From: an uncultured Clostridia bacterium
GTDB taxonomy: Bacteria; Bacillota; Clostridia; Christensenellales; CAG-1252
DNA: 35,459 nucleotides
Direction: 5' to 3'
Assembly (NCBI GenBank): GCA_946625545.1
Contig: CAMOTC010000006.1
Span: 1-35,459, forward strand
A model generated the notes under the pieces. That model was not told the origin of the DNA. It saw only the letters and a program-made list of their open reading frames with translations, and searched no databases. The position numbers were made by a program, and so were the translations under genes. Each line of letters starts with the position of its first letter. The stretch's first letter is position 1. Of the stretch, positions 15,959-25,308 are shown in pieces.

Positions 15959-15987
15959 GATCTTTTTCCAGCCTTATACAGCAGGAA

Positions 15988-18900
15988 TTACTTGGTCAAG
16001 AACATCTCACCGGCCTGTCCGATCAGCCCGGCAACAGTCTTGTTATTGATGAAATCAACGATCAGCTGCGCGAGCACGTTACCGACGCTCGGTTTGTCCT
16101 CCGCGGGGAAGATCGACTCCTCCTCACCCGTCAGATCGGGAAGGAGACCGGCCTCCTCTTCCGTGCCATCCAGTCTCTCGGCGTAATCAGATCCCCACTT
16201 TCCGTGGAAGTCGGAGAGCCTGACAGTGGTGGAGTTCTCGACGGTGCCTTCGCCATCTGCGATATCGAATTTGGTCTCAACGAACCAGGTCTCACGATCC
16301 TCGCTGCGTACAGCCTTGAAATCAAAGATGTAGGTGCGTCCGGACGCAAGGGTGAGCTTGAAGTTGATATCGAAGGTCCTATCCTGGCTGTCATCGAAGG
16401 TCAGCTCGTAAACCTTGCCATCGTACTTCACGGTGATATACGTGACCTTCGTGGCTACACCCACCTTGTTGCCATCTTCGTCAGTGTCGATCTCGTTGAT
16501 ATACACTTTGACGTACTCGGGATCATTACCGATATTCTTGATCTTCGTCTTGAAGGTCTTATTGATCATATTGATGACCTCATTGACTACATCGGGAGTG
16601 ATCTCCGCGGAGAGAGCGAACTCGGGATCAACGACAGCGTTGATGACCTGACCCTTGAGGTAATTCTCATAGAAATCCTTAATGGTGGAGATGTACTCGC
16701 CGATCTTCTCGGTGCTGATATCTGCACCTGCGGGCGGCTCGGGATCCGCCTCGGGATCCGCCTCGGGGGCGGCATCCGTATTCATCAGGCCCATGATCAT
16801 GGACACGATGAGCTTCACCATATCGTCGCCGAAGATGATCTTTGCGCTCTCGTAGGGCTGAGCCTCGACATAGTAGGTATCTTCGGGAATGGGATCGCCG
16901 ACCGCGAAGCCTTCTTCTGCGAGATCCACTTTGACATACTCGCCATTAACCAGCTTGTAGTAGTCCTTATCCAAGAACGTCTCGGTGGCAGCGAGCTGAT
17001 AGTCGAGGATCACGATCATGCCGTTCTCGACAGCGAGACCGTTCCAGTTATTGTGTTCGGTGTCCATACCGAGCCAGAGCATGAGCTCTTTCTGCATGTT
17101 CTCGAGGGTGCTGACGTGGAAGGTATAGACCTGCTCGCCGTCATCGTCGGGGAGATCAAAGACGGTACCGCTCATCGTGAGGATCTTGGTCGCCTGCTCG
17201 TAGCTGATAGAGAAGAAGTTGGCAGCAGTCTTCTCGTCGTACTCATCGCCCACGGATCTCTTGATCACGAGAGCCGCTCTCGCGGTGCTGTCTTCACCAT
17301 TCGCAACGATCTCGAAGGGGTTGATATCGGTCGCGAGGTCGAAGTGGAAGGTCGCCTCATAGGGATCCTTATCGGTTTCCTCGTGCTTGATATAGAGATT
17401 ACCGCTGAGATCGACGTTCGTCGGGCTGAAGTACTCGGCATTCGTCTTTGCATCCGCGGGAATAACGTTCTGAACGGTGCCCGTCTTCAGGAAAGAGAAG
17501 TCATCCATATAGATGGAGAAGCTGATCGCAGGAATGGGGAGCACTTTCCTTCTCGAATCGCCCTCCGGATAGTTATTCAGCTTGAACTCGCACTTCGGGA
17601 TGTTGACAGAGAGCTCAAAGCCGGTGAGCATACCCGTCGTCTGATCGATCTTGCCACCGATCGTGAGGTGACCGAGGAGGCCGCTGAGGTTCGCGATCTG
17701 GATGTTCATTTCGTCAAGGAGCGGGTGGCTGAGGGTGGGGAAGATCGTCGAGATCTTGCTCACCGCAGCGCCGAGGTTGATATCGATATAGACATTACCT
17801 TCATTCTCGTATGCTTTCGCAACGAGGTTTGCCGCGATCTCGACAACGGTATCGATGCCCTTGCCCTCCTGTCCAAGCGCGGTGAGCAAGCTGGTGAGCC
17901 CATTGACCTCGATCGGAGCATTGGTTTTATCCTTGAAGGTAAGCACGCCGCCATTTGCCTCGGAGAAGGTATTGGGGATCAGACTCTCGATGTAGCCGAG
18001 AATGTCAACGTAGCTGATATATTTGTAGTAGTGGATGACCTGGTTGGAGGCATCGCGCTCGAGCTTGCCATCCGCACCCGTCTTGGAGTACATAATGTAG
18101 AGCTTATTCGCCTCCGCCGTAGCAGCCGCATCGTAGAAGATGCCGAAGATCTCGTCTCCGTCGCCATTCACGACCACGAGACCCACCTCGTTGGACGCCT
18201 TGTTATTATAATCGTATTTGACGACGTCCTTCTGCTGGTCGTCTTTGCCGACGACGGTGCCCTTCTTGGTCAGATCGATATTGCCCTTGATGCGGAGACC
18301 GTACTTCTCACCGCCGACAGACAGACCGATCTCGCCGTCCGCGCCGAACTTACCGGTCACAGAGTTGCCGGTGACTTCGTTGACCATCTTGATGCCTGCC
18401 AAGAGGAGCGGGTCGATCATCTGGAACGCGGTCTTGCTCTCACTGATCCATTCGTCCTGCAGCTTGGTACCTGACCAAGCAGCGTACTCGAGGACCTGCG
18501 CCGCTTTGTTCTGGAAGCTGAAAGAAATGGGCGCCGAGAGTCTCGTATCGGTATAGCTGACCGTGATATTGTAGGCGCCGCCTTCCTCATCGCCCTCAAA
18601 GGTGACTCTGACGTCGGAGTACTTGACCGGCTTTCTCGTGGTAGAGGTGAGATAGAAGACGTCCCTCTGCGCGGAGTTCAAAAGGTCGGTCTTCAAGCTC
18701 TTTTTCTGATCGCTGACCATATGCTCTTCCTGTGCGTTGATCTTGAGCCAGGAATCGATATACGCCTCGATCTTGTCCTTCACGGCCGCCTGGTTGCTCT
18801 CATCAACAGTAAGCTTATCGGACGAGCCGCCGTTACCGCCCGAGCCGCTGCCCGAACCGCTGCCCGAACCGGATCCATTGCTTCCTCCGTCGCCGGTGCC

Positions 18901-18996
18901 GTCGTCCGTGGTGTCTTTATTGCCGCACGCCACGAAGGTAAAGACCAGCACTATGCAGAGAAGGATAGCAATTATGATGCCTATCTTTTTCTTCAT
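15988..18996 (-). CDS. Large lipoprotein of unknown function (1002 residues)
   Basis: Translation from the ATG at 18996 gives a signal peptide with lipobox 'TFVAC' (Cys at ~22), then a Gly/Ser/Asp linker containing an uninterrupted GS repeat, and then ~940 residues of mixed alpha/beta sequence. The linker would hold the folded part away from the membrane. I recognise no catalytic motif. Near the middle there is an acidic 'EADPEADPEPP' repeat. Beta-rich stretches ending in 'YEATFHFDLATDINPFEIVANGED' and 'RTYIFDFKAVRSEDRETWFVETKFDI' suggest a lipid- or ligand-binding shell, but that is only an impression. A GGAGG site lies 7 nt before the ATG, and a consensus promoter just upstream rules out the longer frame from 19200. 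It is divergent from gerA. Confidence 0.85.
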   Translation of the reverse strand: MKKKIGIIIAILLCIVLVFTFVACGNKDTTDDGTGDGGSNGSGSGSGSGSGSGGNGGSSDKLTVDESNQAAVKDKIEAYIDSWLKINAQEEHMVSDQKKSLKTDLLNSAQRDVFYLTSTTRKPVKYSDVRVTFEGDEEGGAYNITVSYTDTRLSAPISFSFQNKAAQVLEYAAWSGTKLQDEWISESKTAFQMIDPLLLAGIKMVNEVTGNSVTGKFGADGEIGLSVGGEKYGLRIKGNIDLTKKGTVVGKDDQQKDVVKYDYNNKASNEVGLVVVNGDGDEIFGIFYDAAATAEANKLYIMYSKTGADGKLERDASNQVIHYYKYISYVDILGYIESLIPNTFSEANGGVLTFKDKTNAPIEVNGLTSLLTALGQEGKGIDTVVEIAANLVAKAYENEGNVYIDINLGAAVSKISTIFPTLSHPLLDEMNIQIANLSGLLGHLTIGGKIDQTTGMLTGFELSVNIPKCEFKLNNYPEGDSRRKVLPIPAISFSIYMDDFSFLKTGTVQNVIPADAKTNAEYFSPTNVDLSGNLYIKHEETDKDPYEATFHFDLATDINPFEIVANGEDSTARAALVIKRSVGDEYDEKTAANFFSISYEQATKILTMSGTVFDLPDDDGEQVYTFHVSTLENMQKELMLWLGMDTEHNNWNGLAVENGMIVILDYQLAATETFLDKDYYKLVNGEYVKVDLAEEGFAVGDPIPEDTYYVEAQPYESAKIIFGDDMVKLIVSMIMGLMNTDAAPEADPEADPEPPAGADISTEKIGEYISTIKDFYENYLKGQVINAVVDPEFALSAEITPDVVNEVINMINKTFKTKIKNIGNDPEYVKVYINEIDTDEDGNKVGVATKVTYITVKYDGKVYELTFDDSQDRTFDINFKLTLASGRTYIFDFKAVRSEDRETWFVETKFDIADGEGTVENSTTVRLSDFHGKWGSDYAERLDGTEEEAGLLPDLTGEEESIFPAEDKPSVGNVLAQLIVDFINNKTVAGLIGQAGEMFLTK
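16741..16765. repeat. In-gene tandem repeat coding an acidic Pro linker
   Basis: GGGATCCGCCTC is present twice in tandem inside the large lipoprotein gene, coding the repeated Glu-Ala-Asp-Pro element. A similar short tandem near 18840-18880 codes the Gly/Ser linker. Confidence 0.6.
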
Positions 18997-19030
18997 AAAT
19001 AAACCTCCAAAAAAAGATTTTTGTATCCCT

Positions 19031-19059
19031 ATAATATCACACGTGCGCACATTTGTCAA
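19031..19059 (-). promoter_or_regulatory. Sigma-A promoter of the large lipoprotein
   Basis: On the minus strand TTGACA (19059-19054), a 17-bp spacer holding GTGCGCAC, and TATTAT (19036-19031), about 35 nt before the ATG. Confidence 0.85.
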
Positions 19060-19175
19060 GACGTATCGCGATTTCAGGGGCGGCAAATCTTGGCAGAGAA
19101 AAGGGGACTTTCGCCCTTTTTCAAGGGGAAAACGGGGAAAGCGGATGTCTCGGGTGAAAAAAATCGTAGAAAAAA

Positions 19176-19204
19176 GGATAATCGCAAAAGCTCGATCCAT
19201 ACTA
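19176..19204 (+). promoter_or_regulatory. Sigma-G-like promoter of the gerA operon
   Basis: GGATA (19176-19180), a 17-bp spacer and CATACTA (19198-19204). The -10 matches the forespore sigma-G pattern CATHHTA exactly and the -35 has one mismatch to GHATR. The ATG follows after only TCTCG. Sigma-G control of gerA-type operons is established in Bacillus. Confidence 0.7.
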
Positions 19205-19209
19205 TCTCG

Positions 19210-20676
19210 ATGAAAGCATCTACTCTGTCAAAAAGGATAAAACACGACTTCGGAGAGAGCTCCGACCTGCTCGTCCGTCCCGCCGTCGTCGGGGGCAAGG
19301 AAGGCTGTTACTTTGCGATCGAGGGGCTGATCGACAAGGAAATGCTCGAGGAAAGGGTCATCAGACCTCTCTCCCTTCCCGACGTCGATCTCGCCGAGAT
19401 AGAGGGGGAGGTCTATCTCTCCTCCCCCGTAAAAAAGGCGCGCACCGCCGAGGAGGCGGAAAAGGCGATCGCAGAAGGGATGACCGCCCTGCTCCTCGAC
19501 GGCGAAAAGGAGATATACCTCTTTTCCGCCAAAAAGTGGGAGCGCCGCTCGGTGGAGGAACCACCCACCTCCAGCGTGATCAAGGGTCCGCGCGAGGGCT
19601 TTACCGAGGACGTCGGTGTGAATGCCGCTTTGCTCCGTCGCCGAATCAAAAATCGCTCCCTCGTGATCCGCGAGATGACGATCGGAAAATACACCTCTTC
19701 CAAGGTCATCGTGTGCTATCTCTCGGACGTCGCGGCGAAAAAGACGGTGGATCTCGTGACCGAAAGACTCGAGCACGTGGACATCGACGGCGTCATCGAC
19801 AGCTCCTATCTGACGAAATTTCTCGAGGACGATCCCTCCTCCCTCTTTCCGCAGGTGGGCTCTTTCGAAAAGCCCGACGTCGTGGCGGCGAAACTGCTCG
19901 AGGGGCGAGTCGCCATCCTCTCGGACGGCAGTCCCATCGCGCTGACCGTACCCCACGTCCTGATCGAGAGCTTTCAGGACAGTCAGGACTATTTCAAGAG
20001 AAACAGCAGGGTGACCGTCACCCGCTTCCTGCGCCTCTTCGGCGCGATCATCGCCCTCTTTCTCCCCGCAGCGTTCGTCGCCGTGCAGGAATTTCAGTAT
20101 CAGGTCCTGCCTTTGAAGTTTCTCATCACCATCATCAACAGCACCAACGGCACACCTCTCTCTCCGACCCTTGAGATGGTGCTCGTTCTATTGATCTTTG
20201 ACATACTGAACGAGGCGAGCGTGCGTATGCCCCGATACGTCGGTATGGCGCTCTCCATCGTGGGCGCTATCGTGCTCGGGGAGACGGCGGTCAGCGCGGG
20301 ACTTCTCAGCTCCCCCGCCGTGCTCGTGACGGCACTCTCCTCGATCGGACTCTATCTCGTCCCCGACGACGTCGGGACGTACAGCCTGCTCCGTCTGGTC
20401 TTTGTCGCCGCGGCGGCGCTCGTGGGACTCCTCGGGATCATCTTTGCCGTGCTGATCCTCACCCACCATCTCGTCACCCTCGAGAGCTTCGGCGCGAACT
20501 ATACGAGTCCCTACGCGCCCCTTATAAACGCCGACCTGAAGGACGGCTTTATCAAGCGTGAGCTCCCCGATATGACGATGCGCCCCGAGACGATAGACAA
20601 CCAAAATCATACCCGCATCGCAAAGGACGCTTTCCTAGAAGCGCATACGGGAGAGGAGGACAGTGATGAAGAGTGA
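19210..20676 (+). CDS. gerA: Spore germinant receptor subunit GerA
   Basis: This 488-residue protein belongs to the GerA/SpoVAF family. A soluble N-terminal region (~1-270) includes 'DSSYLTKFLEDDPSSLFPQVG' and 'KPDVVAAKLLEGRVAILSDGSP'. Four to six membrane helices follow from 'RFLRLFGAIIALFLPAAFVAV' onward, with the family segment 'EASVRMPRYVGMALSIVGAIV'. Together with GerB and GerC it forms the inner-membrane receptor that senses germinants in spores. The start at 19210 is chosen because it sits 5 nt after a sigma-G-like -10; the longer frame from 19021 crosses that promoter and has no family similarity. There is no Shine-Dalgarno sequence. gerB overlaps its last 11 bp, and gerC follows the same way. 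Confidence 0.96.
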   Translation: MKASTLSKRIKHDFGESSDLLVRPAVVGGKEGCYFAIEGLIDKEMLEERVIRPLSLPDVDLAEIEGEVYLSSPVKKARTAEEAEKAIAEGMTALLLDGEKEIYLFSAKKWERRSVEEPPTSSVIKGPREGFTEDVGVNAALLRRRIKNRSLVIREMTIGKYTSSKVIVCYLSDVAAKKTVDLVTERLEHVDIDGVIDSSYLTKFLEDDPSSLFPQVGSFEKPDVVAAKLLEGRVAILSDGSPIALTVPHVLIESFQDSQDYFKRNSRVTVTRFLRLFGAIIALFLPAAFVAVQEFQYQVLPLKFLITIINSTNGTPLSPTLEMVLVLLIFDILNEASVRMPRYVGMALSIVGAIVLGETAVSAGLLSSPAVLVTALSSIGLYLVPDDVGTYSLLRLVFVAAAALVGLLGIIFAVLILTHHLVTLESFGANYTSPYAPLINADLKDGFIKRELPDMTMRPETIDNQNHTRIAKDAFLEAHTGEEDSDEE

Positions 20677-21826
20677 CGTAGCGCTGATCGGACTGAAAGA
20701 GACGAGGAAAGTCTCCTACTCGGAGGGGGCGCTGATCGCGGTGATCCTCGTGATCGCGACGAAGTTCTGCACCCTCCCCTCCGTCCTCGCGGGGATCGCG
20801 GAGAGCAAGGCGGTGTGGGCGGCGGCGATCCTGACCGCGCTCGAGCTCGCGACGGCTTTCTTTGCCATTAAAGCGGCGAAAGGGGGCGGTCTCCCCGCTC
20901 TCGATCTGCCGCAGGGGGTCAAGTATGCCGTTTATCTCTTCTTTGCCCTCTTTTTCACGCTGAAACTCGCATCGTTCACCCGCGAGATCTCCACCTACTA
21001 CGCTCTTTCCCTCTTTGAGAACGTGCCCGTCCTCCCCGTGATGATGATCACACTCGTCGCCTGCGGGATCATCACGCGCAAAGGGTATGCCGCGATCGGC
21101 AGGATGCTCGAGCTCTTTATGTGGCTCTTTGTCTTTGTCTTTTTCTTTATCGTGATCTTTACCCGCACCGAGGGGGATCTCTTCAACGCCCTCGCGATGA
21201 TCAGCCCCGACGCCGAAGGTCTCGGAAAGGGAATCGCGGCGGGCGCGGCGTGGCAGGGAGACAGCGCGATCCTCGCCTTTCTCGATCTCAGAGGCGAGCA
21301 AAGGTTCTCTCCCCACGCGAAGGGAGAGGCGATCCCGCCCGAACGAAAGAAAGCGAAGCGGCGCATCGCCCTTGCCACCGCCCTCTTTTCCCTCCTCGCG
21401 GTCGTCCTCTTTTACGCGGTCTTCACCGCCGCTTACGGAGACGCCGCCAAGATGACGGACTATGCCTTTATCAAGCTGACCGCCTTTCGCGCAAATACCG
21501 ACGAACTCGGCTCTGCGGACTGGCCCGTCATCATCCTATGGTCGGTCGTGACGACGATCTATCTGACTCTCCTCTTGATCTCGGGCAGAGAGTGCCTGTA
21601 CGGACTCATCGGAAAGGAAAAGGATGCGAAAAGATCGGTGATCCCCCTCTTTCTCCTCGGGGGGAGCGCCATCCTCTTTGCGCTATTCTATCTCGGCGAG
21701 GAGGGAGACTATCAGGACTTTATGACGAAGGTCGGCCCCTTTCCCGCCTTTCTCGCGATGGCTACGACGATCGGGCTCGGGATCTACGTGATCGCGCGGC
21801 ACAAAGGAGGCAAAAATGAAGAGTAG
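20666..21826 (+). CDS. gerB: Spore germinant receptor subunit GerB (permease-like)
   Basis: From the ATG at 20666 the product has 386 residues and about ten membrane helices. It fits the spore germination permease family (GerB/GerKB, APC superfamily), which forms the germinant-binding membrane subunit. The N-terminus 'KVSYSEGALIAVILVIATKF' and the segment 'FFTLKLASFTREISTYYALSLFENVPVLPV' are typical. An AGGAGG site lies 6 nt before the ATG, inside the end of gerA, and the two genes overlap by 11 bp. A GTG directly before the ATG is a less likely start. The gene also overlaps gerC by 11 bp, so the three are translationally coupled and probably made in equal amounts. Confidence 0.95.
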   Translation: MKSDVALIGLKETRKVSYSEGALIAVILVIATKFCTLPSVLAGIAESKAVWAAAILTALELATAFFAIKAAKGGGLPALDLPQGVKYAVYLFFALFFTLKLASFTREISTYYALSLFENVPVLPVMMITLVACGIITRKGYAAIGRMLELFMWLFVFVFFFIVIFTRTEGDLFNALAMISPDAEGLGKGIAAGAAWQGDSAILAFLDLRGEQRFSPHAKGEAIPPERKKAKRRIALATALFSLLAVVLFYAVFTAAYGDAAKMTDYAFIKLTAFRANTDELGSADWPVIILWSVVTTIYLTLLLISGRECLYGLIGKEKDAKRSVIPLFLLGGSAILFALFYLGEEGDYQDFMTKVGPFPAFLAMATTIGLGIYVIARHKGGKNEE

Positions 21827-22919
21827 GACAAAGAGGATCATCGCGATCGCGCTCATCACCGTCGCCTGTGCCCTCCTCTCGGGACTCATCGTCTCACAAC
21901 CCGTGCTCAATCGCGGCGTCGTCGTGGGAATGGGGGTGGACGAGACCGAGAGCGGCAACGTCGAGGTCACGATACAGATCGCCGTCGCGGGAGAGAGCTC
22001 GGCGCCCGGCGCCCCAAATCGTTACGCCGTGGTCAGCAGCGAAAGCACCACCCTGATCGGCGCGATGGAGGAGATCTCCCGCATCCTCGCCTATAAACCC
22101 GCCTACTTTCACTGTCATATCCTCGTCATCGGGGAGAGGCTCGTGACGGAAGGAGTGCGCGAGGTCACGACCCAGCTCTTCGCCGAAGACTCGGTCATGG
22201 ACGACGTCGCCATCCTCGCGGCGCAGGGTACGGCGAAGGAGACCCTCGAGAGGAGCGTCTCGGTGCAGGGAGCCGCCTCCATCTATCTCCAACAGCTCAA
22301 TAAGATCAACAGTTCGACGGGCGGGCACCCTACGACCACCCTAAAGAGCTTCGTGACCGCCTTTGAGACAGAGGGGTACACTCCCTTTCTCCCCTGGGTG
22401 GAGGCTGTCCCCGTTCCCCGCGCGATCGGGGGCGCAGATACGGGAGGGGACGAACAAAACTACGCCTTTGACTGTTCAAAAACCGTTCTCTTTGACGAGG
22501 AGGGGCGCGGTAGTGTGGAGAGCGAGGAGGTGACCGTCGCGATCGGGCTCACGGGAGAGGCGGACGGCATCCTGCTCCCCATCACGACGGAGGAAGGATT
22601 TATGGACGTATATATCAAAAAAAGTATGCATCTATGGCACATCGAGAAGGAGGGAAAGATCGTCCTTCGCCCCCTCTACTGCGTCAAGGTCATCGCGACC
22701 GATCTCGAGGAGAGTCCCAAGGATATCCCCGACGAAAAGGTGGAGAGCGAGGTGAAAAAATACGTGGAGAAAGTCATCACGGAGAGCTACGCTCTCGCCG
22801 AGATAAAAGCGCTCGATCCCTTCTCTCTAAAAGGGAAATATCATAAAAAGTACGGGAAAAAGCAGGACGCCGAGATAGATTTTTCCCTCGAGATCAAAGT
22901 CGTCGTCAGCGACGCGTGA
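21816..22919 (+). CDS. gerC: Spore germinant receptor subunit GerC
   Basis: This 367-residue Ger(x)C-family protein has the normal length. The family patterns 'RGVVVGMGVDE', 'HCHILVIGERLVTEG' and the C-terminal 'DPFSLKGKYHKKYG' region are present. GerC proteins are normally lipoproteins with the lipid-bearing Cys just before the mature domain (LxGCW). Here the equivalent place reads 'LLSGLIVSQPVLNRG' with no Cys. The only N-terminal Cys (residue 18, context 'TVAC') lies mid-way in the hydrophobic stretch and is a poor lipobox. The protein may therefore be anchored by an uncleaved helix. The stop codon abuts the stop of the convergent P-type ATPase gene. Confidence 0.93.
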   Translation: MKSRTKRIIAIALITVACALLSGLIVSQPVLNRGVVVGMGVDETESGNVEVTIQIAVAGESSAPGAPNRYAVVSSESTTLIGAMEEISRILAYKPAYFHCHILVIGERLVTEGVREVTTQLFAEDSVMDDVAILAAQGTAKETLERSVSVQGAASIYLQQLNKINSSTGGHPTTTLKSFVTAFETEGYTPFLPWVEAVPVPRAIGGADTGGDEQNYAFDCSKTVLFDEEGRGSVESEEVTVAIGLTGEADGILLPITTEEGFMDVYIKKSMHLWHIEKEGKIVLRPLYCVKVIATDLEESPKDIPDEKVESEVKKYVEKVITESYALAEIKALDPFSLKGKYHKKYGKKQDAEIDFSLEIKVVVSDA

Positions 22920-25307
22920 TCATTCGAGTCCGAGTTTCTTGAGCAGTTTGGGTTTGCCGCGCTTCGCGAGACGGCGCTCCAAATAGATAAAGAGGACAAA
23001 GATCCCCGCGCCGCAACCGCTGAGACCGATCAGGACGTAGAGCATCTTGGGGGTGAGCTCGGTGATCTTCATCATATTGAAGAGATCAGGCATGATCAGC
23101 CAGCCGAGGAGATAGAAAGCGAGCATCGTGAAAAAGATCGCCGCGTGCTTGCCGTCCATCGGGAGACAGGCGCGGAAGAGCACCATAAAGGTAGCGATCG
23201 CGACCATCAGGATGGAGAGCATATCCGCCTCCGCCACCGTGAGAGAGAGGGGGAGTATCAGGATCTGTATCGCGACGATACCCACCACGACGGTGAGCGC
23301 CCCGGGGAGAGCTCGCCGCAAAGCATTATAGATAAAACTGCCCTGCGCCCTTTCGTGATTCGGCTCCAAAGCGAGGAGGAAAGAGGGGATCCCCGTAGCG
23401 GTCACGCTGACGAGGGTCAGGTGAGAGGGCTCGAAGGGATAGGAGCCGATAAATAGGAAGATGATCGCGAGCAAGGTCGCGTAAATGGTCTTGACGAGAT
23501 ACAAACAGGAGGAGCGCTGGAGATTATTGATGGATCTGCGCCCTTCCGCCACGACGTAGGGCATGGAGGCAAAGTTCGAGTCGAGGAGCACGAGGGAGGA
23601 GACGCTCTTTGCGACGTCGCTGCCCGACGCCATCGCGACGGAGCAGTCCGCCTCCTTCAAGGCGAGGATGTCGTTGACTCCGTCTCCGGTCATCGCGACA
23701 GTATGTCCGTCCGCCTTCAGCGCCTTGATGAGACCGAATTTCTGCTCGGGAGTCACCCTGCCGAAGATCTTGTATTCACGCGAAAGCGCGGCATAGTCGG
23801 GAGAGTCGCCCCAGGTCGCGGCATCGGTATATTTGTCTGCGCCGTCGAGACCCACCTTTCTCGCGATCGCTGCGACGGTCACGGGGTTATCGCCCGAGAT
23901 CACGCGGATATCCACCTTTTCTTCCTTAAAAAAGCGCAAGGTGTCCGCCGCCTCGTCGCGTATCTTATCCTCGATCAGGATAAATCCGAGTATTTTCTGC
24001 CCGCGGAGCACTCTGTCCGCGCCGATCTTCTCCGTTCTCGCGACGCAGAGCACGCGCTGACCCGCCGCCTGATACTCCTCGCATTTCTCACGATAGAGGG
24101 GAGCTAGCTCGGGAGCGACAAACTCCAGAGCGCCCATCACAATGCCGCCGTCTTCTCCCGTCACGCCGCTCCATTTGCGGTCGGAGGAGAAGGGGATGGG
24201 CTCGCCCGACGGTAAGACCTCGAGATCTGCGACGTACTCCTTGGCGGCGAGATAGGTGGGGTTATTATCGGGTACGGTCGTCACGATATGCGCGATCGCC
24301 TCCTTGATCTCCCCTTCCTCTCCGTCGATGGGGACGACGCCGGTGCAGATCATGCGCCCTTCCGTGATCGTACCCGTCTTATCTAAGCAGAGCACGTCCA
24401 CGCGGGCGAGGGTCTCGATACTGTATAAGTCCTGCGACAGGGTCTTGTGCCGAGAGAGGCGCACCACCCCGACGGCAAAGACCGTCGTCGAGAGGGCGAT
24501 GAGACCCTGCGGGATCATCGCGAGCACACTGCCCGACATCCTGAGCACCGCTTCCTCCGCGCTATTCTCGGCGACGAGGAGCTGCTTGAGCAAGATGGCG
24601 ACGCCGAGAGGCACCACGATGATACTCATCAGACGAATGATCGCACGGAGAGACTTCAAGATCTCGGAATTTGACTTTTTGATATACCTCGCGCCTGCGG
24701 CGATCTTATTGGCGTAATTATCCTTGCCGACGTGCACGACGCGCGCCGAGCACCTGCCGCTCACGACGAAACTGCCGCTCTTCAGCTCCTCCCCCTCTCG
24801 CTTGGTGATGGGGTCGGACTCTCCCGTGATCATACTCTCGTTGACCTCGATCATCCCGCCCACGATCACGGCGTCGGAAGAGATCTGTCTCCCCGCCTCG
24901 AGGATCATCAGGTCGTCTGTGACGAGCTCCTCCACGGGGATCTCGCGTTCCTCGGCGTCTCGGAGCACCTTTACGCGGGGTGCGGAGATCAAGGAGAGCT
25001 TCTCAATGGTCTTTTTCGCGCGTATTTCCTGAAATATTCCGACGAATAGATTAAAAAAGACGATCCCCATAAAGAGGACGTTTCTCCATTCCCGCCCATC
25101 GCTCATCACGAGGATCAGCACGGCGAGCAAAAAGTTTACCGCATTGAAAAGGGTGCAAAGATTATCGCGCACGATCTTAAAGATGCTCTTGGTCTGCAAG
25201 TCCTGCCTGCCGTTCACTTTGCCGGCGGCAACGCGCGCTTTGACCTCCTCCTCAGTCAGCCAGAGGGCGGTCTGTTCTGCCTCCTGTACCCCTTCCTTCT
25301 CGTTCAT
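22920..25307 (-). CDS. P-type cation-transporting ATPase (CtpE-like)
   Basis: This 795-residue P-type ATPase has the actuator motif 'MITGESDPI', the phosphorylation motif 'DKTGTIT' and the hinge 'TGDGVNDILALKEADCSVAM'. About ten membrane helices are present and there is no N-terminal heavy-metal domain. The sequence around 'LSRHKTLSQDLYSIETLARVDVLCLDKTGT' resembles the CtpE-like group, for which calcium has been reported as substrate in mycobacteria; the substrate here is not proven. In helix 4 the usual PEGL is PQGL, so the cation-binding Glu of calcium pumps (Glu309 in SERCA) is a Gln. An AAAGGA site lies 9 nt upstream. It begins 1 bp after the methyltransferase stop, as the third gene of the mrnC operon. 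Confidence 0.9.
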   Translation of the reverse strand: MNEKEGVQEAEQTALWLTEEEVKARVAAGKVNGRQDLQTKSIFKIVRDNLCTLFNAVNFLLAVLILVMSDGREWRNVLFMGIVFFNLFVGIFQEIRAKKTIEKLSLISAPRVKVLRDAEEREIPVEELVTDDLMILEAGRQISSDAVIVGGMIEVNESMITGESDPITKREGEELKSGSFVVSGRCSARVVHVGKDNYANKIAAGARYIKKSNSEILKSLRAIIRLMSIIVVPLGVAILLKQLLVAENSAEEAVLRMSGSVLAMIPQGLIALSTTVFAVGVVRLSRHKTLSQDLYSIETLARVDVLCLDKTGTITEGRMICTGVVPIDGEEGEIKEAIAHIVTTVPDNNPTYLAAKEYVADLEVLPSGEPIPFSSDRKWSGVTGEDGGIVMGALEFVAPELAPLYREKCEEYQAAGQRVLCVARTEKIGADRVLRGQKILGFILIEDKIRDEAADTLRFFKEEKVDIRVISGDNPVTVAAIARKVGLDGADKYTDAATWGDSPDYAALSREYKIFGRVTPEQKFGLIKALKADGHTVAMTGDGVNDILALKEADCSVAMASGSDVAKSVSSLVLLDSNFASMPYVVAEGRRSINNLQRSSCLYLVKTIYATLLAIIFLFIGSYPFEPSHLTLVSVTATGIPSFLLALEPNHERAQGSFIYNALRRALPGALTVVVGIVAIQILILPLSLTVAEADMLSILMVAIATFMVLFRACLPMDGKHAAIFFTMLAFYLLGWLIMPDLFNMMKITELTPKMLYVLIGLSGCGAGIFVLFIYLERRLAKRGKPKLLKKLGLE

Positions 25308-25308
25308 C

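Noticed and set aside
16204-18474. A 756-codon open frame on the plus strand
   Set aside because: It lies wholly antisense to the large lipoprotein gene, has low-complexity Ile/Asp/Glu/Val composition, no ribosome binding site and no family similarity. It is a shadow of GC-biased codon use.
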